64,000 nt of DNA, taken from positions 19,222,001 to 19,286,000 of the forward strand of contig NC_079884.1 in NCBI RefSeq assembly GCF_029227915.1. Direction: 5' to 3'. Shown here in pieces: positions 45,880 to 56,154 of the stretch. Made by a program: the position numbers and the translations under genes. A model generated the notes under the pieces. That model had not been told where the DNA came from, ran no database searches, and was given only the letters and a program-made list of their open reading frames with translations. This DNA comes from Hydractinia symbiolongicarpus (taxonomy: Eukaryota > Cnidaria > Hydrozoa > Anthoathecata > Hydractiniidae). Positions within the stretch are counted from its first letter, which is position 1. Every line of letters begins with the position of its first letter.

Positions 45880-46740
45880 CTATTCTTTTTTTACTTACAT
45901 CTCTACAAAAATAATAGACTGTCAAAATAATATATAATTATAGTAAAAGTACACAAGTTATTCAAAATCATCCAAAAGCATTGATGATTTTGTCACAAAC
46001 AGAGTGGATGATTTATTAAATTGTACATAGTACATACCTGCTCCTTATATTAGATTGTGAACCATGCAATTAACGGTTACCATATATGTCAACACAGAAA
46101 GCTTACTATTATCAAAACAGAGTTGTTATAATGTTAATATCACAAGGTTATTTTAGAAAATATAGAATAAGGACAGTGTACGCTATATAACTTACACCTC
46201 TTTCATTAGAGCAATTTAAAAAATGTGACTGCAGTGGCTGAACACAATAAGTAAAATGACAAGGCTGAAATCTTACTTATTTTCTTTTACTTTCCTGCAA
46301 AAAAACCCAGCAAACTGGGAAAATACAATTTTAATATTTTCCCACAATCAGTTGTTAAGATTCTGCAATACTTCAATTTGGTGGAAAAATAAAATTGATA
46401 TAGGAAAAATAAATTTGGTGTAAATATAATTTGGCAAAACTTAAATAAATTTAACTTTAAATAAATTTAAAAATAAATTTAAAAAACAGGACAAAAAAGA
46501 CTGTATTTAGGCAGGCATAAACAAGTGCAAAAAAATATAAACAACACACCTCCGTAATCATGTAATCCAGGGAAACTTACACTGAAATTCTTTTCTTGAA
46601 AAAGGAAACAAATTTTGGTGCCTTTTGTATTCTCCTAAGATAAATCAATAAACTAAAGTACTAAGGCAATGTTTTCTTATGCAATAATTTGTATGAATAT
46701 CTTCACTAATTTCAAGGAATAAATAGAATAGATTGGAGAA
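45880..46740. other. Upstream of the host exon, no gene
   Basis: Presumably holds the promoter and 5' untranslated region of the AKNA-like gene. I see no convincing core element. A short run of overlapping AAATAAATTTAA repeats lies at 46436-46485, and a C17-19 tract at 46745-46762 abuts the next relic. Confidence 0.4.
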
Positions 46741-46775
46741 TCCACCCCCCCCCCCCCCCCCAGACCATCTAAACT

Positions 46776-46979
46776 ATGTTAACACAAAAAAGAAGGCGTT
46801 ATGGAAAATTTAAGGACAAGTGTGGTGGAAACGTCAAGAAAAGCTTTAGAGGTTTCAGATCAAAGTTCTATGCATTTGAGGTGAATGGAAATGAAAGTGA
46901 AAAGGCAAAGGCAAAAACTGTCAGAGACCGACCAACATGCAAATTTTATGTTATGATTATTAGTATGAGTATGATTTGA
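46776..46979 (+). pseudogene. Fragment of a Polinton-type polymerase B C-terminus (E4)
   Basis: The short frame contains KDKCGGNVKKSFRGFRSKFY and AFEVNGNESEKAKAKTVRDR. This follows the same pattern as DKLGGKI...RPKPYAYK...RKAKGVK in the polymerase tails at 110-448 and 59945-60439 (Gly-Gly, Arg-x-Lys-x-Tyr-Ala, then a basic KAK run). It is only the piece after motif C. The remainder is AT-rich noise. A poly-C tract lies immediately upstream. Confidence 0.5.
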
Positions 46980-47403
46980 AGACTGTCTGTTTAAAGAAAT
47001 AGAAAAACAACAGGAAATGAACGTCATCATCAGCTACAAACATTAACTCTACATAGAAACCCATATGACGTAAGTATTGGTATACCACTTGGTACCTGTT
47101 TATTAGACTGGTAAAACATAGATTTTTTACCCTCATGACTACAGTACAGTCCAGATGTAAGCGTACATGTACGCTCAACTTGCAAAAATAATTTCTTTCA
47201 TTAAAAAAAAAACACAATAGGATAGCGAGTTCCTTTCAAATTGCGCGAAAATAATTGCTTCATGTTAAAAACAAAAGCATAGCAAGAAACATTGTTTAAA
47301 AACAATACTCTGCGCGAGAATAAATTAAACGCGAAGGCCATTGAATTTTTATTTTTTCAACAACGAAACTAATTATAGTAACACGATTTTAATCTCGATT
47401 TAT

Positions 47404-48430
47404 TTAAAAAACACAAGCTCTTTTAAAAAACATCAAATCCAATGACCTAAATATTTTAAAAAAAACTAATGTAACAGTCAAAACAGTTCTTTTCCCATCA
47501 TGAGCATATGCTTTATTTTTAATTATGTCTGGTGTGCTAAGTGTTATGGCAGATCCAGCCAAATCTATGAAAACTATATAATTCACATGCCCTACATATC
47601 TCAAAACCATTCTTTTGTGATATAAGTCCAGACCTGAGCTTTCGACCTAACAGAATAGGACCTTTCTCAAATTTTTCTTTGATATATTTCTGTAGCAATT
47701 TCTCATAATCAAATGGAACATCATGAAGAAACACAACAGTTATCGTAAAATCACCTTTGCCCAAATCATAAAACAGTGACTTAAGACGAACTTCATTATG
47801 TGTGTATTTATGTCTACTTAGGTAATTCCATTGCTAGCAAAGATAGGCTTGGGAATATCAAAATGTATGAAGTGTTCCCCAAGATCCTTGCCATACTCCT
47901 TTAAAATTATAGTTAGACAAATCACCCTTAGCTTCAAATTCAATATTTTTGTTTATATCACGCACATACTTTATAGACTTAGCATTACCCTTGGTAACTA
48001 TACTCGAATCCTGTGCACAATGCACCCACAAACCAATACCATCAATATACTGAGAAACAATAGACTTAACCAATAAACTAGCATCTTCCTCATTTATCAT
48101 ATAATCTTTAACTACTGCACGAATAATCTCAGGACTTACATACCTTTTCACAGTATCCACAATAAGATTAATTTTAGGGTTGGGTTATCAGCAATAACCT
48201 TCTTAACCCTAATTTTATCCATCAACACCTCATCAATATCATAATCTGATCAATGTCGATCTATGCGACCAGAATAAATCAACATTTTGTTATCTTCACA
48301 TTATCAGGAATAATTTTCTGCTTGACAAGAAATTTGTTCGTAAAAATGGACACAGCAACAATCCCAACCAACTTGACAGAGTTGGAGAAATCCACTTTAC
48401 CTAAATCCGGTGCAGGGACGTTAAAAAGAC
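47404..48430 (-). pseudogene. Unidentified E4 gene remnant(s)
   Basis: Two coherent blocks: 48160-47858 (EIIRAVVKDYMINEEDASLL, GIGLWVHCAQDSSIVTK, NYNFKGVWQGSWGTLHTF) and 47764-47537 (KGDFTITVVFLHDVPFDYEK, KFEKGPILLGRKLRSGLI). They lie in different frames with stops between, but the composition looks coding. Upstream, 48240-48170 in a further frame may continue the gene. They lie in the middle of E4 between the polymerase fragment and the membrane gene, so they are probably element genes. I do not recognise the family. Confidence 0.4.
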
Positions 48431-48779
48431 TTCTCAACACCTCGCATAACTAATACTTAATCCACTTACAACAGTGATATGATATAGGTCATTCTTAACT
48501 ACATTGATTTAAATAGGGATTTTTTAATCCATTTCGTTAACTGGATTGGATTTTTCCTGCGTAGACCACAGCAGGTTTCGACGCAAAATAAATAAGATAA
48601 CCATTATTTTACCTCCCTTTTCTCAATACGTTCCACACCCCTTGATATCTCCTACTTTCTTTTTCGATTAAACTCAGCAATTTTTTCCCCTGTTTCACTC
48701 TTTTTAGATTATTTTCTTTCTTTGTAAATTGTCTCCATTTTTATCACTCCACGATTTTTTCAGACAATGTGCAAAGGTG

Positions 48780-50282
48780 CGAGATAAGAACTAAGCCCAT
48801 AATACAAGTCACAGGTAACTCTCTGCAAACCTGCATTCATAAAGGGATCATTTCCCAGACCATCACCCAAATCAATAGCATTTGAAACAACACTTGAATA
48901 AAGGCTAATAATTGATGTCCCCAATCCGAGGTATTGCAGGCCTTGCCATGAGCAAATAACCTCCCGAGCAATTAATTGCTCGCGTCAGAGTGTCTACGCG
49001 AGCAATTTTGCTTGCCATATTTTAGTCTTTCATGGCACACACCTAAAACGTCCGCCACATTTCCAGTTTGGTCGGACATGTCCGTAGCTTGTTTTGAACT
49101 TTCGTCGGTTAAAACGTCCGATAGATTTCCGTTTTGGTCGGACACTTTTAGAACTCAGAATTATTGGATAGTCCTGGTCCTTTAAATCCACAAGCAAGCC
49201 TATTTATAGCCAACCTGACCATCCTAGCTTATTCACCGACTCCTGACTTAGTTAAAAAACTACGTAGACATAAATCTCTTTTGTCCGGCCCGTTCTTCGT
49301 TGGTAGCCAGGTCTTACACAAGAAATCCAGCCATGCGGTTCTGAACTAATGCGGAGGTGAACTCTGACGGAGCACGGATGAGCAAGTTTGCAAAACTGCA
49401 CTTACAGGCGGAACAGACAGTTTATCATAGATTTAATTGTAGATAATTTCTTTATTTGACGAAACAATTGGAAACAATAGCAGGTCCAAATTTAATGGAT
49501 TATTTTCTTTATGCCGCAACTGTGATTTAAACAATTTTAAAATTGAAACCCACATGCGGTATAATTTTTTTTCTGTATAAATTTTATGTACCTGACGTGT
49601 ACCTATTAAAAAGAGATTTTATTTATTAGTTTTATTTAAACCACGTGGTAAAAAAAAATTTTAATTTGAAAACGAAGCATATTTTTTCCTATTTGCTTGT
49701 GATGACCTGAAAAATAAACATTAAATTTATGAAAACGACAGTATAGTCATGCATACTGTTTCGGACATGTAGAAAAGGAAGTTAAGAGAGAGAGTCACTA
49801 TACCAGTAGACCCTCGATCATCGTGCTTGGGGTTCACTATTAAAAACGTCCCCCACTTTTCTACTGCAAAATGAATACGCAACAAAGATTACCTTAATGC
49901 CCGTATCGCACACGTTTTATAAAATGGCGAATGAACTGTTTTGCACAATGGGTTGAAAATAATCACACCAAATATCTTTTCAGTTTCACCTAAAAGAATA
50001 ATCAATTCTTGAGAATAACGCTAACACTTATCTCAAAATGTTAATATTTACGCGAGCAATAGAATGCTCGGGTAACGAGCATTTACGCGAGCACTACACT
50101 AGCGCGAGCAATTGCTCGCGACTGATGGCAAGGCCTGTATTGCTTTGCACCACAGGCTTTAAAACATGCAATTAATCTTTCAAGTTTCACACTATCACCA
50201 CCATAAACAACTGCAAAACCTTCCATTACTTTTATTAACCCCCAAAATCTCCAAAAAACATATAAAAATCCCATAAAAACAC
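48780..50282 (-). pseudogene. Conserved Polinton membrane protein (E4 copy) split by a hAT-like insertion
   Basis: The N-terminal part (50274-50143) has a hydrophobic start (MGFLYVFWRFWGLIKVM) and VKLERLIACFKACGAKQ. The hAT-like element (48937-50137) follows. On the far side the frame resumes with LGLGTSIISLYSSVVSNAID, GDGLGNDPFMNAGLQRVTCD and LYYGLSSYLAPLHIV. These match the second half of the E2 protein (SLIGLYSNITCGA..., LENDSFLNTALQRFTCD..., YYQFGAMLVPVSI). Apart from the insertion the frame is nearly open. This identifies the surrounding relic as the same lineage as E1-E3. Confidence 0.75.
48937..50137. mobile_element. hAT-like element, 1201 bp, with 5-bp target duplication
   Basis: Ends CAGGCCTTGCCAT (48937) and ATGGCAAGGCCTG (50137) are perfect inverted repeats of 13 bp. 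TATTG flanks both sides (48932-48936 and 50138-50142). Subterminal GCGAGCAATTGCTCGC-type palindromes occur near both ends (about 48965-49005 and 50050-50120). Internal short motifs (AACGTCCG and GTCGGACA pairs at 49049-49145) repeat. No transposase gene, so it is nonautonomous. Confidence 0.88.
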
Positions 50283-50545
50283 CAGCACTAATAAAAAAAT
50301 TCAGATACTTAGCTGGTGTATTCCACAGGTCACACAGGTCACAGGTTGCAGGTCACAGGTTGCAGGTCACAGGTCAAAATTTAAACACTTTAAATTATGT
50401 CAATGCAAATAATTTTAGCCATTTTCAGTTTTGTGATGCAGCCCTATTACAAAATACGCAATACAGAGAATTTTTAACACTCTTTGCAATCTTTAACACT
50501 TGTCACAAGAACCGCCACCGCCCCTTTATATACAGTGAAACCTCT

Positions 50546-51404
50546 TTATAGTCGTTTGACACTAACACTCCTTTGTACAATCTTATACACATCCAGCGAC
50601 CAATTTGGATCCGCTGCTCTCCTTCTACCACCCTCCAATTCACCAGCTTCATACAAATATTTCACAGAGGTACCCACATCCAACAACACCTCATCTTGTT
50701 TCCTTGGCAATGAAATAAATATAAATACTACCCATCTTAACAGCATTAACAGGTTTCATTCCAATAAATCTAGTCTTATCCTCATTAATACCACGAACAA
50801 CACCCTGCAACGTAGCAACCCACTCAACATTCCTCTTTCCACCCTTCTCCATCTCTTTCCTATACTGATGACTTAAACTCTCCGCTAACATCCTAATAAA
50901 CCTTCCAACAATATCCTGACTTTTATGTTGTTTTGGATCACCTCTTTTAATGGATGTTGAATAGTTTTGTAACATCACCATAAAATTCCTTTCCCCTGTC
51001 AACCATTATTAGACAAGGATATACATTAATGGTGTAGTCTTGTATATTTTTTTAAATGCAGCCATCATCTCCTTAGCTGTTTTTGGGGTAAGTTGGGGTG
51101 CTGCTTTGTATCTGGATGCAACATCAACAACACACAGAGCGTATTTGTATGTTTATTGTTTATACTTGTCATGAGGAAGGTACAAGAGGCCAGCTTGATG
51201 GATTTCTTAAGTTTTTGGAAAAAAATTATATGATGAATTTGGTCTTGGTACATACTTTGGTCGGGGTAAGTAAATTTGGAATGTTGGTTGTTTTCTTAAC
51301 CATCTCTCAGCATCATCAGCTGTCCTCGCCAACTTATCAACTGCCGATAAACCCTTCCAATATCCACCATCCCCATAAAAAATCCTCTTCAACTTCTTAT
51401 CCAT
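50546..51404 (-). pseudogene. DDE integrase of E4 (Polinton/Ginger-type), broken
   Basis: The start ATG 51404 gives MDKKLKRIFYGDGGYWKG, then an N-terminal KLARTADDAERWLRKQPTF domain and LPRPKYVPRP. The catalytic core follows in other frames: YALCVVDVASRYKAA (~51140), VDRGKEFYGDV (~51000; second catalytic Asp) and a final helix SQDIVGRFIRMLAESLSHQ. After that come WVATLQGVVRGIN, NAVKMGS and, after another frameshift, SVKYLYEAGELEGGRRRA at the C-terminus. Two catalytic acids seem lost: the expected first Asp is Gly (codon 51191-51189) and the expected Glu is Gly (codon 50906-50904). Stops lie near 51225, 51160 and 51010. An integrase here supports a Polinton-type identity for E4. Confidence 0.78.
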
Positions 51405-51508
51405 TTATATAAAAACAGTGTATGAAGATCATGCTGCAGAAGAAAATTTTTTTGGTAAGCCGTCCATTTTAATTGTTCTTTGACTTAATACTTACTTTAC
51501 TTATTTCC

Positions 51509-51975
51509 CTAGTATTTCCTAATATACTCATCCCTTATCTTCTTAAACTTGTCCCTACCATTTCCATCCTGTGATATTAGAGTCTTGATTATTGTAATGG
51601 ACGAGTTCAGTTTACCGATCAGGGTTGAGTATTTGTTTATATTTTTCGGGCATGTTTTTATGATTTTTGATGTTAGTAGGATTGATGGACCGATGCCTGT
51701 GGATAAAGATCCGACTGCTAGAGATGCTGGTAAGGCGATGAGTGTTGGTAATGATGCTAATGCCTCTGCACCTAACAGAGTACTCATACATTCTGCCCCA
51801 CTAACACAATTACATGCCATGGAGGACCCCCTACAATATTTTTTATACTTAACCTGAATCTTCTCCTTTGTTGTCTTTAATTCATTATAGTATCCATTTA
51901 TGATACTTGTATTGAAGTTTGCTTCTTCTGGTGGAACAATTGGAAGTTTTGGATAGATTTCTTTGACCCCCGTTT
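51509..51975 (-). CDS. E4 structural-type protein with a hydrophobic core (C-terminal part)
   Basis: An open frame from about 51975 (GVKEIYPKLPIVPPEEANFN) through a helical segment (YYNELKTTKEKIQVKYKKYC), a Cys/Ala-rich hydrophobic block (LLGAEALASLPTLIALPASL, AVGSLSTGIGPSILLTSKII) and a C-terminal helix ending KFKKIRDEYIRKY. There are no stops in the frame. Proteins with this order (helix, glycine/alanine-rich membrane-like region, KLNSI-type helix) recur next to integrases in cnidarian virus-like elements, from memory. The role is unknown. The start is not fixed, since the frame may extend further upstream. Confidence 0.55.
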
Positions 51976-51995
51976 TTATTTGTAAGGAAATAGTG

Positions 51996-52166
51996 ATGGC
52001 AGATTTAGATATGGGGAGTGTTGATAATGTGGGTTTTGATGATTAGGAAAATACTGATGATACAGCCAACCAGTATGCTTCTTAAAGTGATACTACACAT
52101 ACTGGTACTGGACAAATAGACAAGGATAGTACATCAGGTTTGTCTTTACTAGATTTGATAGAATAA
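51996..52166 (+). pseudogene. Short acidic ORF of E4 with in-frame stops
   Basis: MADLDMGSVDNVGFDD, stop, ENTDDTANQYAS, stop, SDTTHTGTGQIDKDSTSGL, all in one frame ending TAA 52164-52166. The acidic, Thr/Gly-rich composition and MAD start resemble the ORF at 791-1063 of E1. It runs divergently from the 51509-51975 gene, whose frame starts ~20 bases away. Function unknown. Confidence 0.35.
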
Positions 52167-52190
52167 GTATAAATATATTTTATTATCGTA

Positions 52191-52406
52191 TTGCGGAAGA
52201 GTTGGGTTCATCCATTCCCTGTGTTAAACATTATAGCTTGTTTAGGATATTTAGCTATCCCAGGGTCAAAAAATAATGGTGGAATTTTGAAGGCTAGGAA
52301 TTTTTATAAAAATATAGATGGAAGTTTTAAGAAAAATTTGATGCTTATATTGGGTAGTAATCGACTAAAAGATCTTGGCTTTCCATCCAAAGATGTCGAT
52401 AAGTGA
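52191..52406 (+). CDS. Short E4 ORF with one hydrophobic segment
   Basis: About 71 residues: a hydrophobic stretch (FPVLNIIACLGYLAIPG), then GGILKARNFYKNIDGSFKKN and LMLILGSNRLKDLGFPSKDV. It follows the acidic ORF on the same strand after 24 bases. The downstream 52410-52630 reads coding-like (lysine-rich) in broken frames. I recognise no domain. It may be a small membrane-anchored element protein. Confidence 0.4.
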   Translation: MRKSWVHPFPVLNIIACLGYLAIPGSKNNGGILKARNFYKNIDGSFKKNLMLILGSNRLKDLGFPSKDVDK

Positions 52407-52639
52407 CTTGAATTGAATAAAAAATCGAAAAACAAATTGAAGCAAAAATCGGGGCAAAACACATTGGAAGAATATGAATTGGGGTAATTAAATCAGAATA
52501 CAGATCACAGTAAATTAGAGTTGCGTAAGAACACATTTATGGATGGTAAAGAGTTAGTTGATGAGGTTGATGATATTGTTAAGGAGGTTGAGAATATAAT
52601 GGAGCTAAACTGCAAGTTTTGCTCATGTTAATTGTGGTG

Positions 52640-53870
52640 ACAGAATTACAGTTCTTTAGTATTGTGGTTAATATACATTAGGTTCACCTTAGTCATTGAA
52701 CATGTCATGTAGAGCCTGACACAGTGGGGTTGGTTTCTACCAATAGACCTAATCTTAAAGATTGCCAGGGTTATTAGTCTCACTTGCCTGTACAGGAACT
52801 GGACCCTACCCAGGTCTTGATTATTAATGGTTGCATATAAGAACCCAACATCCCACACTGCACAAGTTCTTCAGATGTACCTTACAGCTTACAGTTACCC
52901 ACCCTCCCACCCTTTTATAGATTGATTTTCTTCACCTATTTCTTTTTTTATTTTATGTCATCAACACGCCTACTAATGGTGGATGAGATACCAATTCAAT
53001 CATCGTGGTTTAATGGACTCGAGTCGAAATCGAAATATCATGAACGTCTCCAATGCAACTAAAGACAACAACATCACAACTGTTATGTGAGCACGCAGCA
53101 CAACATAACCAGACAAATTGCTTCTACCTCAAGGTTTCCCTGACATTTCTTTTGGCTCATGTTATGTCAGGGTTTTAGTCCAGAGGTAGAAACAACAAGT
53201 CTGTAGGGAGCCTCTAATTTAATTGGTGGGTGTGTTGGGCCTCCTGCGTCAGCCGTTTAGGCAAGTAATGTGTTGATAAAAGTCATTGTAGAATAAGAAC
53301 ACAAGTAATTAGCATGTGCCTGACGCTCAGGACATGTCGATGCGCCTGACGCTCAGGGCATCTCTAGTGTAGTCATCATGTGAATAGGAAACATGCGCCT
53401 TACGCTCAGGGCATGTAGAAGCCCCTGACGCTCAGGGCATCTCTCATACACCTGACGCTCAGGGTATGGAAGAGAACACCATAATTAGCATGTGCCCTGA
53501 CGCTCAGGACATGTCGATGCATCTGACGCTCAGTGCATCTCATCTGTCTTATGCACCTGACGCTCAGGGCATGAAAACGCCTATAACGCATAACCTGACG
53601 CTCAGGTTATGCATTATATATTTGTGCATATGAAGGAGCATGAAGGAGGCACCTTCATTCCTACCCATTCCCCAAAAATTTCCATAAATAGTCTACGCAT
53701 ACTGAATGTGTTGTATCTACTCATTCCAACAGAAATACATTGTTTCTATCAATTTGTGTTATTATTCTGGAACCCAAAGCAATTAAAATAAAGATGGACA
53801 GACACTCAAGTTTGGGAAGTATTTGAGGGAGATAGTGGATCTTGATAAATAATTGCACGATATTAGAGGG
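52640..53870. other. Stretch between E4 genes; holds a large hairpin and a palindrome array
   Basis: An imperfect hairpin lies at 53130-53195: TTCTACCTC plus CCCTGACAT on one side; ATGTCAGGG plus GAGGTAGAA on the other. The array at 53319-53612 is listed separately. No supported gene. Confidence 0.55.
53319..53612. repeat. Array of nine short palindromes with core CCTGACGCTCAGG
   Basis: Cores start at 53319, 53345, 53398 (one mismatch), 53424, 53451, 53496, 53522 (mismatches at both ends), 53556 and 53594. Each can form a hairpin: CCTGA, loop CGC, TCAGG. The outer bases often extend it with GCAT/ATGC. The last copy (53588-53612) is a perfect 25-base hairpin with 11-bp arms. Spacing is often 26-27 bases. 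The linkers are partly repeated (GACATGTCGATGC occurs twice). Confidence 0.88.
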
Positions 53871-53875
53871 GTGCA

Positions 53876-54190
53876 TTGAAGACTGCTACAGCAAAATATG
53901 ATACAACAAAGGTTCATTTGGATCAGAAGTATGAGAAACAAAATGATTTGATTAGTGGGGAGAGTGATGAGTTCAGTGAGAGCAAAGGTATTAAGGATAG
54001 GATAGCAAAGTTGAACGATAATTTATGTGTGCATGAGGACGAAATTTCAATCTTAAATGGTAAGTTGTCTAGTGAGGTTGTGAAAATTAAGGAGTCGTTT
54101 AAGCAATTAATAAAAGGTGATGTGTCGTTGAGGGGAAGGGTAATAACATTGGGTAGGAAGAGGGGGAAGGGGGGGATTACCACTTGGATT
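53876..54190 (+). pseudogene. Coiled-coil fragment of an element protein
   Basis: The frame has KYDTTKVHLDQKYEKQNDLI, IKDRIAKLNDNLCVHEDEIS, LNGKLSSEVVKIKESFKQLI, and GDVSLRGRVITL at its end. It is a long heptad-like helix, followed by a short basic region. From memory, a similar coiled coil followed by a SL-x-x-RI-x-TLF phrase is common in cnidarian element proteins, but I cannot name it. At 54190 it runs into a SINE/LINE-type tail, which truncates it. Confidence 0.4.
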
Positions 54191-54262
54191 ACCACTTGGT
54201 CCAACCCATGCTAGCATGGAAAACGGACGTTAAGGCGAGAATGATGATGATGATGACTCTAC
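54186..54262 (+). mobile_element. Retroposon 3' tail with ATG triplet run
   Basis: The tail reads GGTCCAACCCATGCTAGCATGG then AAAACGGACGTTAA and ends in an (ATG)n/(GAT)n triplet run at 54240-54257. The 14-bp palindrome CCATGCTAGCATGG lies at its centre. I recall near-identical tails on widespread SINE/LINE families in marine invertebrates. Only the tail is present. Confidence 0.6.
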
Positions 54263-54264
54263 TT

Positions 54265-56150
54265 ACAGCTATCTCTACTTACAGCTATTGCTTGTTGTCT
54301 AGTACTTTCTATGCAGTTCAAGTTTTGCAATAGTTAGCCCCTTCTTCTTGTGCGCCAGCTATTATAGTGGTAGAGGTTTTTCACAGTGTGTCCGTAAACA
54401 ACACTTTATTTAACTATAAAAGTAAGCTGGTTATGATTTATAGTACGAAACTATCTTTTTTCCTAAATTATAACACTAAAAAAATAAACTAAAGCAAAAA
54501 AGATCAAGAAAGTATCCCCATGAAGGGTCAAAGGACGCTTGGTAGTCATCTTAGATTTCTTTTTCCATTTTGACGTATGTGTATTTTGCTCACAAAAACA
54601 AAACAAATCACGGCAAAGCAAGGTGTGTTCCCCTTGGAAACTAAATTAATACAAGACGTATGATTAGGTGACAAAAAATCAAATTTTGATGTCACCATCA
54701 TGTTCGGCTTTTTTTGTTAACTGTGCCAAATTAAGTCGAAAACAAATACCTATTTTGGCCTGAAACGTCATTTAGATGACTTCCAGGTACTTAGAGAGTC
54801 TAGGTACAAAGTTTAAATCTGTGACGTTGCAATTGACCATTTGGGACATAGTTACGGGATAGTAAAAAGAAAAAAAAAGTAAAAATAGTTACCAAGATGA
54901 GATTCGAACACACGAGTACTACTGTGTCAAAAATCTCCATTCTTGTAGGACACATTTGCGTTTTAATACAAGCTCACGAGCTTGTAATAAAAGGGTTACG
55001 CGCGCCGGGCCAGCGTTCCTATGTTCCTATGTTCCTATATTACAATGGATTCTCGCTAGATGAAGAAATACAAATAATAACGACAACAAATTTTGATGTT
55101 AATTCGCATGTCAAGGGATATCATGAATATAAAAGCATGTGAGTACCAAAAATTGGCGAGGTTTTATCGACAGAAGGGGATCCGAAAATTTGGTTCACAA
55201 GTACGTCTTTTTTTTCAATAAGAACATTTCAAAGTAATCAGGCCTCAATGTTTTTTTAGTTTTGGCTCACTTCAGACTCAAATGTTTCTGAAGTAATATT
55301 TTCGATCGAAAGGTTCAACATTCACGTTCGCTGCGACCATTGTTTTGCATTGAATAGAAAAAAAAGACATTCGTTGCGATAAACAATGTGTTGCGTCGGT
55401 TTTGCACATAAAAAATTGCAATAGAACACAGCAGACTATGTATAGCTTCCTGTTTTGTATGTGTATTGTCTTGGTAAAGAGGAAACCTGTAACTTAGATG
55501 ACGGTGCAAGTTATATGTGCTTCGAACTTAATTGGTTAAAAGAAAAAATTACTGGAGATTTTACGGAAACATTAAGGTGGCTCACCAGTAAAAAAATGAA
55601 CTACATGAAATATCCACGTTAAAGAACTACTTTTGACTTTTTTAGTTACGTAGGACATTAAATTTTCCAAAAAAAGAAAAAAAAACTAAAGAATTAATTA
55701 TGCGCATAAATTATGCGATAAAACTGGCTATGTAGGTAATTTTCTGCAGTGAATTATTCCTTTAATCTTAATGTTAGTTCCCTAGAGTTGAAATTTGCTC
55801 CAGCAACTAATACTACCCTGGTAAGGATCCCCTAACAATATTTTTTATTTTGAAAAAAATTGTGAAATCTATAGTAGTAGTAGGGAGTGATTATAGGTGG
55901 TTTTTCGCTCCTTTCACACCTTTACCCCCAAAAACCCCGCTTCCACCACTTCCACCACCACCTCCACCCAAAATCGGTAAATCCGACGTCATCCGAAAAT
56001 AAAATCCGAGAAATACCGATTCCGATAATACGCATGCGCAAAAACATATACTCATATTATACAGAATATGAGTAAGGGAAATTCCCTGAAATATCCAACC
56101 CTTGACCAAACTAAAAAAAATACTGGTTGAAATTGAAATCTACCTATAAT
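54265..56150. other. Stretch between E4 and E3, no gene
   Basis: AT-rich. It contains a triple ATGTTCCT repeat (55018-55038), a hairpin ACAAGCTC/GAGCTTGT at 54968-54985, and a Pro/Gly-coding low-complexity run (CCACCACTTCC-type, 55930-55970). No gene supported. It may include the outer end of E3, but no inverted repeat was found. Confidence 0.45.
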
Positions 56151-56154
56151 AAAG

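Noticed and set aside
46745-46762. Poly-C tract as a retroposon tail
   Set aside because: No retroposon body is attached on either side; it is listed only as a landmark.
53319-53612. CRISPR array (regular short repeats with palindromic core)
   Set aside because: Linkers are partly repeated and of unequal length (about 13-40 bases), the repeat is only ~13-20 bases, no cas genes are present, and the DNA is from an animal genome.
54890-55010. tRNA gene or tRNA-derived SINE on the - strand (GTTCGAATC box B near 54906)
   Set aside because: No cloverleaf can be drawn, no clear A box at the proper distance and no acceptor stem; only the box B-like phrase supports it.
55891-56109. Glycine-rich protein on the - strand
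   Set aside because: It is the product of a purine/pyrimidine-rich low-complexity run; no domain or second copy, and it lies directly upstream of the polymerase start.
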